From contig NC_008269.1 of the NCBI RefSeq assembly GCF_000014565.1, positions 310,001-374,000 of the forward strand: DNA of 64,000 nt, in the 5' to 3' direction. Positions 1 through 9,425 of the stretch are shown here, piece after piece. The notes beneath the pieces were generated by a model, which was not told where the DNA came from, made no database searches, and saw nothing but the letters and a program-made list of their open reading frames with translations. Made by a program: the position numbers and the translations under genes. This DNA is from Rhodococcus jostii RHA1 (GTDB taxonomy: Bacteria > Actinomycetota > Actinomycetes > Mycobacteriales > Mycobacteriaceae). Within the stretch, counting starts at the first letter, position 1; each line of letters opens with the position of its first letter.

Positions 1-1
1 C

Positions 2-136
2 TTCGAGTTCGGCACAACCCCGCCGACAGCCCGCTTCTGCCTCGGCCTACCCGACCAGCAGCCCTGGATCGAACCCGGATGGCGTTCATCACCCCACCCG
101 GTCACCTGCGGTCGCCCGCCGGGCGAAGCAGGGTAG
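2..136 (+). CDS. C-terminal fragment of an unknown protein (cut by window edge)
   Basis: An open frame runs into the window from the left and stops at 134-136. The 44 visible residues include a proline/tryptophan-rich stretch (LPDQQPWIEPGW). No domain can be named from so short a tail. The other two frames also give readable text here, so the frame choice is only a preference based on residue composition. Confidence 0.3.
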   Translation, partial: FEFGTTPPTARFCLGLPDQQPWIEPGWRSSPHPVTCGRPPGEAG

Positions 137-378
137 TGCGTGCCCACTGACGATCCGATATCGATGACGAGGTAAGAGTCACCGGGTCCACCGTGCCAGG
201 GGGACCGGGCGGGATCGGCCACAGGAGGCCCGACGCGGCGCGGCCTGCCCTCACCCTGGTCGACGTCGTGATGAGCATCAGCCCACCCACCGCGAACGTC
301 GTCCAGGGCTCTGGTCGACCCGCGCATGGGGGCCGCTCTCCGAGGCGCATCGGCGCCTCTTTTCGGGCAGGGTGTTCG

Positions 379-984
379 TCATGACTGGCCAGGGTCTGCG
401 CCGAACCGGCTCCATTCGCGATCCCACCTGCGCATCCGTTGCCGGAGCAGGATCCGGTGCAGACCGACGAGGACCAGGTTGGCCACGCCGGCACCCAGTG
501 CCCATACCCCGCAGGCGGCGGTCACCGCTACTGCCGCGTTCTGTGTGCCCGATCGGCCGGGATCGGCGAGGTTGCCGGCGGCATCGACCAGGACGGTGAC
601 CGTCTGCCCGGCCGTCGCGCCGGCGGCGGTGGGGACCACACCGGTGCGCTCTCTGCCCGCGGCCGACCACCGCGCCAGGGCGCTGTCACCGGGCTCGGGG
701 TGTTGGAGTGAGGCTTCGATGTGGGCAGCGGGGTGGGCGTCGCCGAGCAGCACCGCGGGAACCGGACGCACCGTGGTGCGGACGATCTCGGCCTGGCGCT
801 GCATGCGGGTGTAGGTCGCCGTCCCGAACGAGGCGGCGAACGGCACCAGCGCCGCCAAGACCATCGCAGTCACCAGCAGCGCGACTGCCTCGGCCCGGTC
901 ACCGCCCCGCATCAGCCGGTTGCGGCTCCAGGGCCGAAGTCGCCACCACCGCACCGGTGCCGGGACCGGAGCCGGATGTCGCAT
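379..984 (-). CDS. Rv1733c-like two-helix membrane protein
   Basis: A 201-residue protein with an N-terminal WWRLRPWSRNRLMRGGDRAE block, a transmembrane segment at about residues 30-52, a loop of about 100 residues and a second transmembrane segment near 160-182 followed by a basic tail. This layout and the N-terminal motif are those of the mycobacterial Rv1733c family, whose function is unknown; Rv1733c itself belongs to the M. tuberculosis dormancy (DosR) regulon. The second of two adjacent ATGs (984) is chosen because it sits 6 nt after GGAGG. A paralogue lies at 11834-12424. It is divergent from the patatin-like gene at 1128. Confidence 0.8.
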   Translation of the reverse strand: MRHPAPVPAPVRWWRLRPWSRNRLMRGGDRAEAVALLVTAMVLAALVPFAASFGTATYTRMQRQAEIVRTTVRPVPAVLLGDAHPAAHIEASLQHPEPGDSALARWSAAGRERTGVVPTAAGATAGQTVTVLVDAAGNLADPGRSGTQNAAVAVTAACGVWALGAGVANLVLVGLHRILLRQRMRRWDREWSRFGADPGQS

Positions 985-1127
985 CATCGACCTCCATCGA
1001 GCGTCCCTTCACTCGATTGTGCGACCGGATCACCGGTTCGTGCACCCCACCCACCCGACCGGTGCGGCCGCGGACGACGACGCCGAGAATCCTCCGCCGG
1101 GTCACGGGCATTCGATATGGTCGGCGG

Positions 1128-2291
1128 GTGACCGACCGGGTGGGACTCGTGGTCGCGGGTGGTGGCGCCCGCGGCGCCTACGAGGCCGGTGCGATCACCT
1201 CGCTGCTTCCCCGGCTGGGCCGATCGCCGACGATCCTGGTCGGAACCAGCGCCGGCGCCCTGAACGTGGTCGGGCTGGCCGCAGGGGCCCATCACGGCAT
1301 CGACCAGGCCGCCGAACGCGTGGTGTCGTTGTGGGATTCGGTGTCACTGGGCGATGTGTTCTCGGTGACCGGCAGCCTCACCAGGGGCGGCCTGCGGTAT
1401 CTCGGGCAACTCGCCGGGTTGCCGATGCGGTTGCCGAGCCTGTTCGACACCACCCGAATGCGTGAGACCATCGGTGCCCTGGTCTCGTTCGAGAAGGTGC
1501 AGGAGAACATCGATCGGGGGCTGGTCGAGGCCGTGGCCGTCGCGGCCACCTCGGTGGCAACCGGCGGCACCGTCGTGTTCGTGCACAAACACCCCGCGAT
1601 CGCCCTGCCACCATTCGACGCAAACCGCAACATCACCTACGTCGAAACCACATTGCAGCCCGAACACGTCCTCGCGTCGGCGGCCGTGCCGGCGCTGTTT
1701 CGGCCCATCCACATCGACACCCCGGCAGCGTGGGCCGGCTGGTACGTCGACGGCGGCGTCCGGCTGAACATGCCCCTCAAACCGGCTGTCCAGATGGGCG
1801 CCGGTCGGCTCGGTGTGGTCGCCACCCGCCCTCGGCACTGGCCGGTCGGGTTGCCCTCGCAGCAAACGACCGGCACCGGGGAGCCGGACTTGTTCAACAC
1901 CGCCGCGGTGATCTTGCGGGCCATGCTCGCCGACCGGATGGTCGAGGACCTGCACCGTCTCGAAAGCCGCAACGCGGAAGCCCGGGCGCACCCTGAGGCG
2001 GTGCTCTATCGACACATCGACGTCGAATTCGCGGGGCCCCCGTTGGACCGGGCGAACAGTCTCGCCGTCCTCGCCGACGAGATCCTCCGTCAGCGCTTCC
2101 GCGGGCTGCAGCGTCTGCGGAATCCGCAACTGAGTCTGCTGGCGAAACTGTTCGGTGGCGAGTCCGCGCAACCCGCCGACCTGCTCAGTTTCCTGTTCTT
2201 CGACCCCGCCTTCACCACACCGGCGGCCGCCCTCGGACGGGCCGACGGCAGGCTCCGGTATCACCCCCGCCCGGCCGGGCACTCGCGGTAG
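1128..2291 (+). CDS. patatin-like phospholipase
   Basis: A 387-residue patatin-family acyl hydrolase. Near the N-terminus are the oxyanion-hole motif GGGARG and the nucleophile elbow GTSAG; the catalytic aspartate is in DGG about 200 residues later (YVDGGVRLNMP). These give the Ser-Asp dyad that hydrolyses membrane phospholipid or other acyl esters. The GTG at 1128 starts the protein just before the first beta strand; in-frame sequence upstream overlaps the divergent membrane-protein gene and looks non-coding. There is no signal peptide, so it is probably cytoplasmic or peripheral. Substrate unknown. Confidence 0.88.
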   Translation: MTDRVGLVVAGGGARGAYEAGAITSLLPRLGRSPTILVGTSAGALNVVGLAAGAHHGIDQAAERVVSLWDSVSLGDVFSVTGSLTRGGLRYLGQLAGLPMRLPSLFDTTRMRETIGALVSFEKVQENIDRGLVEAVAVAATSVATGGTVVFVHKHPAIALPPFDANRNITYVETTLQPEHVLASAAVPALFRPIHIDTPAAWAGWYVDGGVRLNMPLKPAVQMGAGRLGVVATRPRHWPVGLPSQQTTGTGEPDLFNTAAVILRAMLADRMVEDLHRLESRNAEARAHPEAVLYRHIDVEFAGPPLDRANSLAVLADEILRQRFRGLQRLRNPQLSLLAKLFGGESAQPADLLSFLFFDPAFTTPAAALGRADGRLRYHPRPAGHSR

Positions 2292-2379
2292 TACCACGAC
2301 AGGTCCCGACTGCCTCCGACACCGGCGAGCGGACCGGAACGATCCCGGTACAGCAAAGGGGGTGTCCCTATGGTTTTCG

Positions 2380-3573
2380 TCAAGCCGCTGAGGGGGTTGG
2401 ATTCCGGTAGAGTTCCTTGTTCTTGAGCATGGCGTAGAGGACGTCGCAGCGGCGTCGGGCGAGGCAGATCAGGGCCGCGTTGTGTTTCTTCTTCTCGTCC
2501 CGTTTCTTGTCGTAGTAGGCGCGACTGGTGGGGTCGTGGAGGGCGGCGAAGGCGGACAGGAACAGGGCGCGTTTGAGTTTCTTGTTGCCGGAGCGGGCGG
2601 GGTGCTCGCCACGGATGGAGGATCCCGATTTTCGGGTGACCGGTGCGATGCCGGCATAGGCCGCCAGGTGGGCGGCGGAGGGGAAGGCGGAGCCGTCGCC
2701 GACCTCGATCAGGATCCGAGCTGCTGTCCTGACGCCGATGCCGGGCATCGAGGTCAGGACTGGGAAAGAGGGTGGTCATCGAGGGCCCTCTCCACGTCCG
2801 CGGCGACCGCTTTGCGTTGTAACAGGGTCTCTTTCAGTGAATCCGCGAGTTTGGGTAGAACGGTTTCGGCGGCCGTGGTGCCGGGCACCACCACGGCCTG
2901 CTCGTCGAGGGCGGCAAGGATGTCGGTGGCCAACCTGGCGCCCATTCGGGGTGCGTGCTTGACCGCGATCGCGGTGAGCTTGCGCTTGCCGGCCTGCCGG
3001 ATTCCGGCCGGCCCGCCGCAGCGGGAGAGGATCTCGAGGACCGCCGGATGGGTTATGCGGGGGCCGAGGACCCGCTCGAGGGCCGGGTGGATGGAGGTGA
3101 GCAGGCCGCGGATGCGGCCCAATGACCCGGGTGGCCTCACCGGCAAGGTCGTCGTCGAATCCGACGAGGACCTCGAGCTCGGCGAGGGCCTCGTCGCCGG
3201 TATCGACCCGGCGCAGGGTGTGCGGCATGGTGCGGGCGGTATCGGCGATGATGAACGCGTCTCGGGCGTCGGTTTTCGCCTGTCCGGGGTACAGGTCGGC
3301 GATGCGGCGCATCGCCAGTCCGGGCAGGTAGCCGACCTCGTGGCCGCCTACGCGGGCCACGGTGACCGGCAGGGCGCCGATCGTATTGGGTTGGTCGACG
3401 ACCACCAGCACCGATCCGTGGCTGGCCAGGCGGTCGAAGACCGCCCGCAGCTTCGCTTCGTCGTTCGGCAACGCCTTGTCGTAGATCTTCTTTCCGGCGG
3501 CGGTCAGTCCGACGGCGTGGTGTTCGCCTTTGCCGACGTCGATGCCGCAGTACACCGCATAGTTCGAGTCCAT
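2380..3573 (-). pseudogene. IS110-family transposase with two frameshifts
   Basis: Three reading frames joined together give a full IS110-type DEDD transposase. The N-terminal RuvC-like part has GIDVGK near residue 12 and KTDARDAFIIA; the C-terminal transposase_20 part has MPGIGVRTAARIL and AYAGIAPVTRKSGSSIRGE. The first break is one extra G near 3120 (after GEATRVIG); the second is one missing base near 2755 (after DDHPLSQ). Each is a single-base indel, so either a recently inactivated element or consensus errors. IS110 elements lack clear terminal inverted repeats and none was seen, so the element ends are not placed. Confidence 0.88.
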
Positions 3574-3835
3574 TCAGGGGTCGTCCCTTGTGTCTCGGTC
3601 GGCCGGTCGCCGATCCGGCATCGACGCCCGGCACCCACGTTACAAAGAGACCTACCCAATTTCGGTTGGCCGTGTCCCTATTAGCGGTCCGTCGACGCCA
3701 CCACACCCGGCGTCACCACCCCCCGGATCATGCGAGAGACAGGGGCAAGGAGTCATACCGGGTCTGGCGACCGTAGCCCTTCTGTGAAGGACCGTGAATA
3801 AGGTAACGGGCGTGAGTGAGAGGAGGTGTGTACGG
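3574..3835. other. intergenic region upstream of the DUF1931 gene
   Basis: 262 bases between the IS110 transposase start and the next gene. No convincing coding frame was seen. The right end holds a strong ribosome binding site (GAGGAGGTG, 3819-3827) for the next gene. The IS110 left boundary must lie in here but is not marked by repeats. Confidence 0.4.
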
Positions 3836-4285
3836 ATGACCGTGATGGATGTGGCGGCATTTCAGCGTCTGTTTCGGCGGGCGGCCGGGATCGACGTCGA
3901 CGGCACCGACCTCACCCGCTACAACGCCGTGGTCACCCGCAAACTCTACGACCTACTGCTGGCCGGGCAGGCGTCTGCGGCGAGCCACCGCCGGTACATC
4001 ATCGAACCCGAGGACCTGCCGATCACCCCCGGAATGCAGACAAACATCCGCATCTTCGCCTCCTTCGAGCACCGGATCGAACTGGAGCGCATCCTCGCTC
4101 AACTGGCCCTGTATCCACCGCTCGACCGGATTCCGGCGACCGAAACGAAAGCCCTGTTCCCGGACATCGTCGGCGGCCTCAGCGTCGCGCCCGCCCGCAC
4201 CCTCGCAATCGTCCACCCCGGTATCGCGGCGCCGCAACCCGAACACTGGGAAAAGCTACGCACCCTCATCGACCTGTACCTGTAA
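3836..4285 (+). CDS. DUF1931 histone-fold protein
   Basis: A 149-residue protein closely following the DUF1931 pattern: MTVMDVAAFQRLFRRAAGIDVD, then a helix ending in LYDLLLAGQA, then EPEDLPIT, and a C-terminal LFPDIVGGLSVAPARTL block ending with HWEKLRTLIDLYL. DUF1931 proteins have two fused histone-fold units in a single chain; their role in bacteria, including any DNA binding, is not settled. The ATG at 3836 is preferred over an in-frame GTG at 3794 because AGGAGGTG lies 9 nt upstream and family members start at this point. A decayed second copy lies at 39910-40059. Confidence 0.85.
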   Translation: MTVMDVAAFQRLFRRAAGIDVDGTDLTRYNAVVTRKLYDLLLAGQASAASHRRYIIEPEDLPITPGMQTNIRIFASFEHRIELERILAQLALYPPLDRIPATETKALFPDIVGGLSVAPARTLAIVHPGIAAPQPEHWEKLRTLIDLYL

Positions 4286-4717
4286 GCGAACGGCCCGGCT
4301 CCGCTGATCGTGGAGCGGTGCATCCGGGCGCCATCCTTGGCACAGTCTCCTTGCCTGGCGCGGGCGTCACAGGGTGCTCTCATCTGGTGCTGGCGCAATC
4401 CGTCCGCGCGGCGCAGTCTCGACAGTGGGGAGGAGTAACCGGTGCCCGGCGGCACCCGGCGACCCCTCCGTCGGAGTCGTCCACGTCGTTACGGATGCCC
4501 CTGATCGTCGACTACCTCGTCGGCACCGACACCGAGATCGCCGACGGCCGCGGTGCGTTGACTGGGGTCACACAAAGCAGGGAGAGGCGTGCGAGCTGGG
4601 TTCGGGTGGGCTGGCGCGATGAGCCCTTGATGAACCCTTGAGAGAGTGCCGATGTTTCACGGCGACCACCCGACACCATCGATGTGGCCCTGCCTCTTCC
4701 GTTCTCGGCTTTTCACA
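4286..4717. other. intergenic region, no gene recognised
   Basis: 432 bases after the DUF1931 gene. Several short frames exist on the plus strand (for example one reading MPLIVDYLVGTDTEIADGRG from 4495) but none has both a ribosome site and a recognisable product. A GGAGGAGTAA site near 4431-4440 precedes only a 20-codon frame. It may hold further degraded sequence like its right-hand neighbour. Confidence 0.3.
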
Positions 4718-5225
4718 TCAGGTTTGGCTGCGTGACGGGGTGGGTGCATGAACGCACTCAGAAATGACGGTGGGCTGGTAGACGAACTCTTGGACGTTGT
4801 TGTCGAGTGTCCGGTTCTCGACCAGCTCCAGGTCGAAGTCCGTCGCCCCTTGGAAGATCGGGTGATCGCCAGCCTGAGCGTGATCACCGGGAACAGCGTC
4901 ACCTGCTGGCGGTCGACGAGGCCGGCGGCCATCAGCGTCCGGGTCATCGACAGGCTGCCGTGCGAGCGCAACGGCACCTCGGACTCCTCCTTGAGCCGGG
5001 CGTCGACGTCGACGCCGTCACCGCTCACGACGGTCGCGTCCGTCCAGTCGAGAGGTCCTTCCCGCGTCGTCGACACCACCGTCGCCGGCAGGCTCCTCAT
5101 CTAGGTGGCCCACGGGTCGAGCACCGACTCCTCGGTGCTCGAGGCCAACAGCTGTGTGAACGCCCGACAGGTGTTGGCTCCGAATATCATCCGCTGCTCT
5201 GCCGTTCTGGAACCGCGCCCGGCAG
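4718..5225 (-). pseudogene. dihydrofolate-reductase-like (RibD C-terminal domain) gene remnant
   Basis: On the minus strand the text MIFGANTCRAFTQLL ... DPWAT, a stop, then MRSLPATVVSTTREGPLDW ... VTLFPVIT continues in another frame with DHPIFQGATDFDLELVENR. This is the typical order of the RibD/DHFR-like family of actinobacteria (reductase fold, NADPH dependent, substrate unknown). Three lesions are visible: an in-frame TAG at 5101-5103, a frameshift near 4875, and loss of the N-terminal third. The final part ends at a normal position. It is therefore a true pseudogene rather than one sequencing slip. Confidence 0.78.
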
Positions 5226-6062
5226 CACCTGTGCCCGCAGTACCGGCACGGTTGGTGACAACAATTTGATGACACCCCGCTATCCGGACCCCGCCGTGAG
5301 GCGGGCGGTTCAGGCCGGAGGAAGCAGCGGCGGTACCCGGCGAAGACGCCCACACGGTCGCAGCCGGTAGAGATGCGGGGCAGCACGGCATCGGGCCCGG
5401 TCGCTCTACGGGACTGACCATCTCCTAGAACATCATCTGGACAGTCGGGACGACCATCACCGTCAATCGCGCCTCCGCCCTTCCCGGTGGCCGATGCCGT
5501 TCAGTCACATGGCGGTGCGTCGTCGTCGCTCGAATCAGGCTCTTCGGCAGCGCGGATTCCGGCCCTCGATCACTGCCGGGGTGTGCAGGGGTCGGCGAAT
5601 CGAAGCAGCACTGGCATCGACCTTCTTTAACCGTCCTCGGTGGCCGGACAACGAGGACGGCCAAGGCCACGACCGGGGCGCCATCGAGTCGCATATCGAT
5701 TGCGCACCGGTTCAGGACATTGTCACGGATTCGGCGTACACGTTCCGCGCCCGAGCCGAGGGCACCACAGTCACCTACCTGCTTCCGGCCGACCGTTCCG
5801 AGGCAGCGTCGGGGCGCGCCTACCCGAAGCCGTGGACGAGGGGATCGCCGACCGCTGAGGACCTCAAAGCCGAACAGCATCCGCCGGTAACGTTGCCCCG
5901 CATCCGAGCGGTGTACCCGGTGTCCCGCCGGCAGCGTCAGTCGTGTTTCGCGCCGGCGGGACCCTTCTCCCTAACCGGATCTCCCGCGCAGACTTTGCTG
6001 TCGACGACGGAAGCACCCAATCGGCTGCCGTTGTCAGTAGCGAATACACCAGGATGGTGCCC
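5226..6062. other. 837 bp without a recognisable gene
   Basis: Frames of 150-190 codons are open on both strands (5425-5880 minus, 5494-6072 plus) but their residue composition is poor and irregular, with no motif or plausible start. Given the decayed genes on both sides I read this as degraded sequence. The right end supplies the start region of the PhoU-like gene. Confidence 0.35.
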
Positions 6063-6710
6063 ATGCGGATGAAGTTTCAGGAGAAACTCGATGCGCTGAC
6101 CGACCGGTTGGCGTCGATGTGTCACCTGGCAGGACAGGCCGTCGAGTCGGCAACAGATGCCCTGGTGGTGGCCGATTTGCGCGGGGCAGAGCGGGTATTC
6201 GACCTCAGCGAGCAGATTGAGGCGTTGCGGGGTCCGTGTGAGGAGCAGGCGATGGCGCTGCTGGCGTTGCAGGCTCCGGTCGCGCGGGATCTGCGGCAGG
6301 TCATTACCGGGGTGCACCTGGTGACGGATCTGAGCCGGATGGGTGGGTTGGCGCAGCATGTGGCCGAAAGCGTGCGCCGCCGGCACCCGAACCACGTCAC
6401 TTCTGGGGAAGCCGAGCAACTTCTCGGACGGATGGGGCGGTTGGCGGGCGCGTTGGCGGGTCTGGCCGAGCAGGTGCTGCGGACCCGAGATCCGGAGCTG
6501 GCCGCGGAACTGGACCGGCGCGACGACGAACTCGACAGCCCGCATCGTCGGTTGTTGGACCTGATTCAGAAGCCCGCGTGGTCCGACAGCGTCACCGCTG
6601 CGGTCGACGCGACCTTGCTCGGCCGCTTCTACGAACGATTCGGTGACCACACCGCGGTGGTCGGCCGCCGAGTGATCTTCTTGGTAACCGGAGAGCAGAT
6701 GGCGCAGTAG
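6063..6710 (+). CDS. PhoU/PhoY-like protein
   Basis: A 215-residue all-helical protein with the two PhoU three-helix repeats. Residues 1-100 read MRMKFQEKLDALTDRLASMC ... LLALQAPVARDLRQVITGVH; the second repeat ends LLGRFYERFGDHTAVVGRRV, the usual metal-binding E/D signature near the C-terminus. PhoU proteins modulate phosphate uptake (Pst) and the PhoR-type kinase and, in mycobacteria, affect persistence. No pst or pho genes are nearby, so this is an orphan copy. An in-frame ATG nine bases upstream is also possible. Confidence 0.82.
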   Translation: MRMKFQEKLDALTDRLASMCHLAGQAVESATDALVVADLRGAERVFDLSEQIEALRGPCEEQAMALLALQAPVARDLRQVITGVHLVTDLSRMGGLAQHVAESVRRRHPNHVTSGEAEQLLGRMGRLAGALAGLAEQVLRTRDPELAAELDRRDDELDSPHRRLLDLIQKPAWSDSVTAAVDATLLGRFYERFGDHTAVVGRRVIFLVTGEQMAQ

Positions 6711-6840
6711 CCCAAGTGCCCAGGGTCGGATGGCTTGCAGCGATGGCGTGGCTGCCATCCGTAAGCCTCCCGAGAAGTGGGTCCCTCGGCCCATTCCCGC
6801 CCGCGACGGGCGTGGTCAGTGCGCCGAGCAGGGCGTCGCG

Positions 6841-7110
6841 GCGGGCGGAGACGTCGACGACGAATTCCGGGTCCCCTGGGCAAAGCACAGTGTCGCCTGC
6901 ACTACACCGGCACCACCCCGTCGTCGGCGACATCACCATCGACTACGAAACAATGCCGCGGCCCGCCGACCCCGGCCGGGTCCCGAACCTCAACAGCGTC
7001 GAACCCGTCCGCCGACGCCATGACCCTGCTCGCCCACTGGGCAGCCACCACGCTCGCCGCCATCGCATCCGCCGACCACCCGGCCTACACCACCCGGGAA
7101 AAGCGGTTCG
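6841..7110 (+). pseudogene. remnant of an XRE-family regulator C-terminal (MmyB-like) domain
   Basis: Three plus frames in succession carry the pieces DDEFRVPWAKHSV (from about 6853), HHPVVGDITIDYETMPRPAD (from about 6910) and NPSADAMTLLAHWAATTL (from about 7005). In order, these match the MmyB-like ligand-binding region of actinobacterial helix-turn-helix regulators, which typically read DEFR-WA-HDVR, HHPVVGDL and PSADAL-LLASWAA. No helix-turn-helix part or start is left. At least two frame changes are needed. The identification rests on pattern memory of the family and is moderately sure. Confidence 0.55.
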
Positions 7111-7367
7111 GCGACTCCACCTCACGAAACGCGCCAGGTATCGACGTGCGATCATCGGCAACTCACCTCGGTCTCGCGGCGGCCACAGCCGGGTGCGTCC
7201 TGTGCGGCATCACGGTGTTCTGCTGCGTTTACCCTTTCTCCAGGGTGCGGTAGCTGGCGGTCCCCGCCAGTCGCGTCGTGCGCATCGTCTCGTCGGCACC
7301 CTGAATCTCGCTCGCGACCATATGTTTTCAGCACAGACAGGACACCACCACGGGGATGGTTGAGGAA
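7111..7367. other. intergenic region, nothing recognised
   Basis: 257 bases between the regulator remnant and the stop of the DUF488 gene. Short frames are open on both strands but none shows a domain or a credible ribosome site. Confidence 0.3.
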
Positions 7368-7904
7368 TCAATGCGTTACCCGAATGTCGTCCCACACCAC
7401 TTGGCCGTCGGGTCGCACCCGAGCGCCGTCGGCCGGCAGGTGCGGAACTTGCCGGCCATCGTGCATGAGGTGCTCGACCTGCACCCCGGCCTGTAGCACC
7501 GCGACATCGGCGACAAGTCGGCGATGGCAACGCCACCACACGCTTTCGCTGCACATCATCGCCGGACGTTGCCGTGTCGCCTGGTCCAGCAATTCGGTGA
7601 AGGCCGCGGCGAATTCCGCGGTGCGAGTATGGGCGGCGTACGCGGCGAACTGTTCGACGCGCCACCAGGGGTCCTCGCACGGTGTTCCGCGCGGCAGGCG
7701 TCGGCGCCCACCCAGCCGCGGCTCGAGACGATATCCGATCCCCGCCTGCGGCAGCCACTGTGTCAGTGCCTCGCTGCTGACGTCGGGGTTGCGGCGGCTG
7801 CCGGGATACCGTCGGATATCGACGACGGCGTCGACGGCGGCGGCATGCAGCAACGCTGCGAGTGCCTCGCGATCGAGGCGGCCGTGTCCCACCGAAATCA
7901 ACAT
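7368..7904 (-). CDS. DUF488 family protein
   Basis: A 178-residue protein opening MLISVGHGRLDREALAALL, with DIRRYPGSRRNPDVS near residue 30 and, in the second half, the family signature CSE-xxW-CHR (SESVWWRCHRRLVAD) followed by VEHLMHDG. DUF488 proteins are widespread small cytoplasmic proteins, often next to DNA repair or stress genes; their biochemical role is not established. The ATG at 7904 is preceded by GAGGTGG. It is divergent from the TetR gene at 8205. Confidence 0.85.
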   Translation of the reverse strand: MLISVGHGRLDREALAALLHAAAVDAVVDIRRYPGSRRNPDVSSEALTQWLPQAGIGYRLEPRLGGRRRLPRGTPCEDPWWRVEQFAAYAAHTRTAEFAAAFTELLDQATRQRPAMMCSESVWWRCHRRLVADVAVLQAGVQVEHLMHDGRQVPHLPADGARVRPDGQVVWDDIRVTH

Positions 7905-8204
7905 CAGGCCACCTCATCGGAGAATGAACATCGTCGTCCTCCACTATCCACCGCGCGTGGACGGGACGAGATGGTGAGAGTGGACGTCGCGGTCTGCGCA
8001 CCGTGCTGCCGCACGATCCTCCGCATACGTAGCTGACCACCCGGCAGCCCTGCTCTGGTACCCAATTCCGGAACCCGCGCATTTCGTTACGCCTGTGGAC
8101 ATGCGATTCGGCAAAGAATGCCACGATTTTCGACGCCAGCGGTTCGGCCGACGCCTCGGGCCGACTCGAGACCCATCTTCTGCGCCACCGTTTAGGATCG
8201 GGCG
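7905..8204. other. divergent intergenic region between DUF488 and TetR genes
   Basis: 300 bases that must hold the promoters of both neighbours. I could not find a convincing inverted repeat of the kind a TetR protein would bind, nor a clear small gene. Confidence 0.3.
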
Positions 8205-8885
8205 ATGCCCCGGCTTTCCGCAGACGCCCGCCGCCACCAACTTCTCGAGGCGGCCCTATCCGTCGCCGAGGACCGCGGAATCGGGGACGTATCGCTGCGG
8301 GCGGTCGCCGAGGCCGCCGGAGTGTCCCTCGGGCTGTTGCACTACCGATTCGCCGACAAGAACGAACTCATCGCGGCGATGGCCGATGCCCTGATCGTCC
8401 AGATCAGCGACGGCCTGCGGCTGGCGTTCGGACAGATCGCCAGCGCCCCCCACCTGACCGGTGTCGACGGACTGCGGCGGGTGCTGCAGACCGGGATCGG
8501 GGCCCTGGTCCCGATCCTCGAATCCACCGCCGGACGGCAACTACTCACCTACGAGATCACCACCACGGCGCTCCGCCGCCGCGACACCGGGGACAGCGAC
8601 GGCGGGCAGGTCGCCGACCGCCAATACCGCACCATGGACACCGAGGCCGTCGACTTCCTCCACCGGTGCGCGGAACGGACCGGCACCACCTGGCGCATCC
8701 CGGTCAGCCTCGTCGCCCGCTCCGCCCTCGCCGGGTTGGACGGGCTGGTGCTGCGGTGGCTGGTCGACCGGAACACCGATGCTCTGATCACTGGCCTCGA
8801 CGACCTCATCTCGATGATCACAGTCAAGGCGATAGCGTCCCCCATCGATGCAACACCGGCGGTTCGTCCTATCTCGCGCGCGTAA
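8205..8885 (+). CDS. TetR family transcriptional regulator
   Basis: A 226-residue protein with an N-terminal TetR helix-turn-helix at about residues 10-55 (LLEAALSVAEDRGIGDVSLR then EAAGVSLGLLHYRFADKNEL) and a helical ligand-binding remainder. It is likely a dimeric repressor of a nearby gene; the DUF488 gene across the divergent spacer and the small gene at 9065 are candidates. The ligand cannot be guessed. Confidence 0.85.
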   Translation: MPRLSADARRHQLLEAALSVAEDRGIGDVSLRAVAEAAGVSLGLLHYRFADKNELIAAMADALIVQISDGLRLAFGQIASAPHLTGVDGLRRVLQTGIGALVPILESTAGRQLLTYEITTTALRRRDTGDSDGGQVADRQYRTMDTEAVDFLHRCAERTGTTWRIPVSLVARSALAGLDGLVLRWLVDRNTDALITGLDDLISMITVKAIASPIDATPAVRPISRA

Positions 8886-9064
8886 ATAGTCAGGTCCCAG
8901 ATCCCGTGCAGCACACGACGGAACGACGGCCTTACTCATGTGAGGTGCCCGTTTTAGCTGCCGAGCCGCGCGACCCTCTGTACCGCCTGGGCGGGGTGCG
9001 TGATGTGATTCGGTCGAGGTGTCCGCGCTGTGCGATCCCGCGTGCACGGAAGAGGAGGGCCGGG

Positions 9065-9376
9065 ATGATCGAAGTCGACTACATCGACGTGATCGGGGCG
9101 CAGTCCGTGCTCGAGGTGGCCGAAGTGGTCGCCGCGGCGCTCGGTGCCCGGATGGAGATGGGCGGCGAACCCGGCCTCATCGTGGTCACCGGAGCGCCCG
9201 ATCCCGATCTCCGGATTGTCATCGGGCTGGCGATCAACGACCGCGGGTTACCCGACAGGTGGACCAGGCGAATCACGATCACCCACGAACGCGGTGGCGA
9301 CGAACGGCGCCGCTGGGCCCAGTACCTCCACGGCGCCCTCACCGAACGTCGGAACTGGACCCTCACCTCACCATGA
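9065..9376 (+). CDS. small protein of unknown function (103 aa)
   Basis: Reads MIEVDYIDVIGAQSVLEVAE, an alternating strand/helix pattern, with a basic C-terminus. Not recognised. The start is well supported by GAGGAGGGCCGGG just before ATG 9065. It lies 180 bases after the TetR gene on the same strand and is followed at once by a hairpin, so it looks like a self-contained unit. Confidence 0.6.
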   Translation: MIEVDYIDVIGAQSVLEVAEVVAAALGARMEMGGEPGLIVVTGAPDPDLRIVIGLAINDRGLPDRWTRRITITHERGGDERRRWAQYLHGALTERRNWTLTSP

Positions 9377-9386
9377 GTATCCGGCT

Positions 9387-9425
9387 GGGCCCTCCGGCCG
9401 AAGGGGTCAGACGACCGGAGGGTCC
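9387..9425 (+). terminator. stem-loop after the 9065-9376 gene
   Basis: GGGCCCTCCGG and CCGGAGGGTCC form arms of about 10 pairs with one mismatch around a 17-nt loop, 10 bases past the stop codon. There is no U-tract, which is usual for actinobacterial terminators. A terminator is inferred from position only. Confidence 0.5.

Noticed and set aside
988..1127. DosR-type boxes upstream of the Rv1733c-like and hsp20 genes
   Set aside because: No sequence close to TTSGGGACT-WWA-GTCCCSAA was found in these spacers; the 13745 palindrome has the wrong spacing.
5494..6072. A plus frame of 192 codons as a gene
   Set aside because: No ribosome site, no motif, irregular residue composition, and it overlaps the PhoU start in another frame.
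6592..6939. Minus-strand frame with FVVDVSARRDALLGALTT as a gene
   Set aside because: It overlaps phoU on the opposite strand and is antisense to the MmyB-type remnant, which gives a better match.
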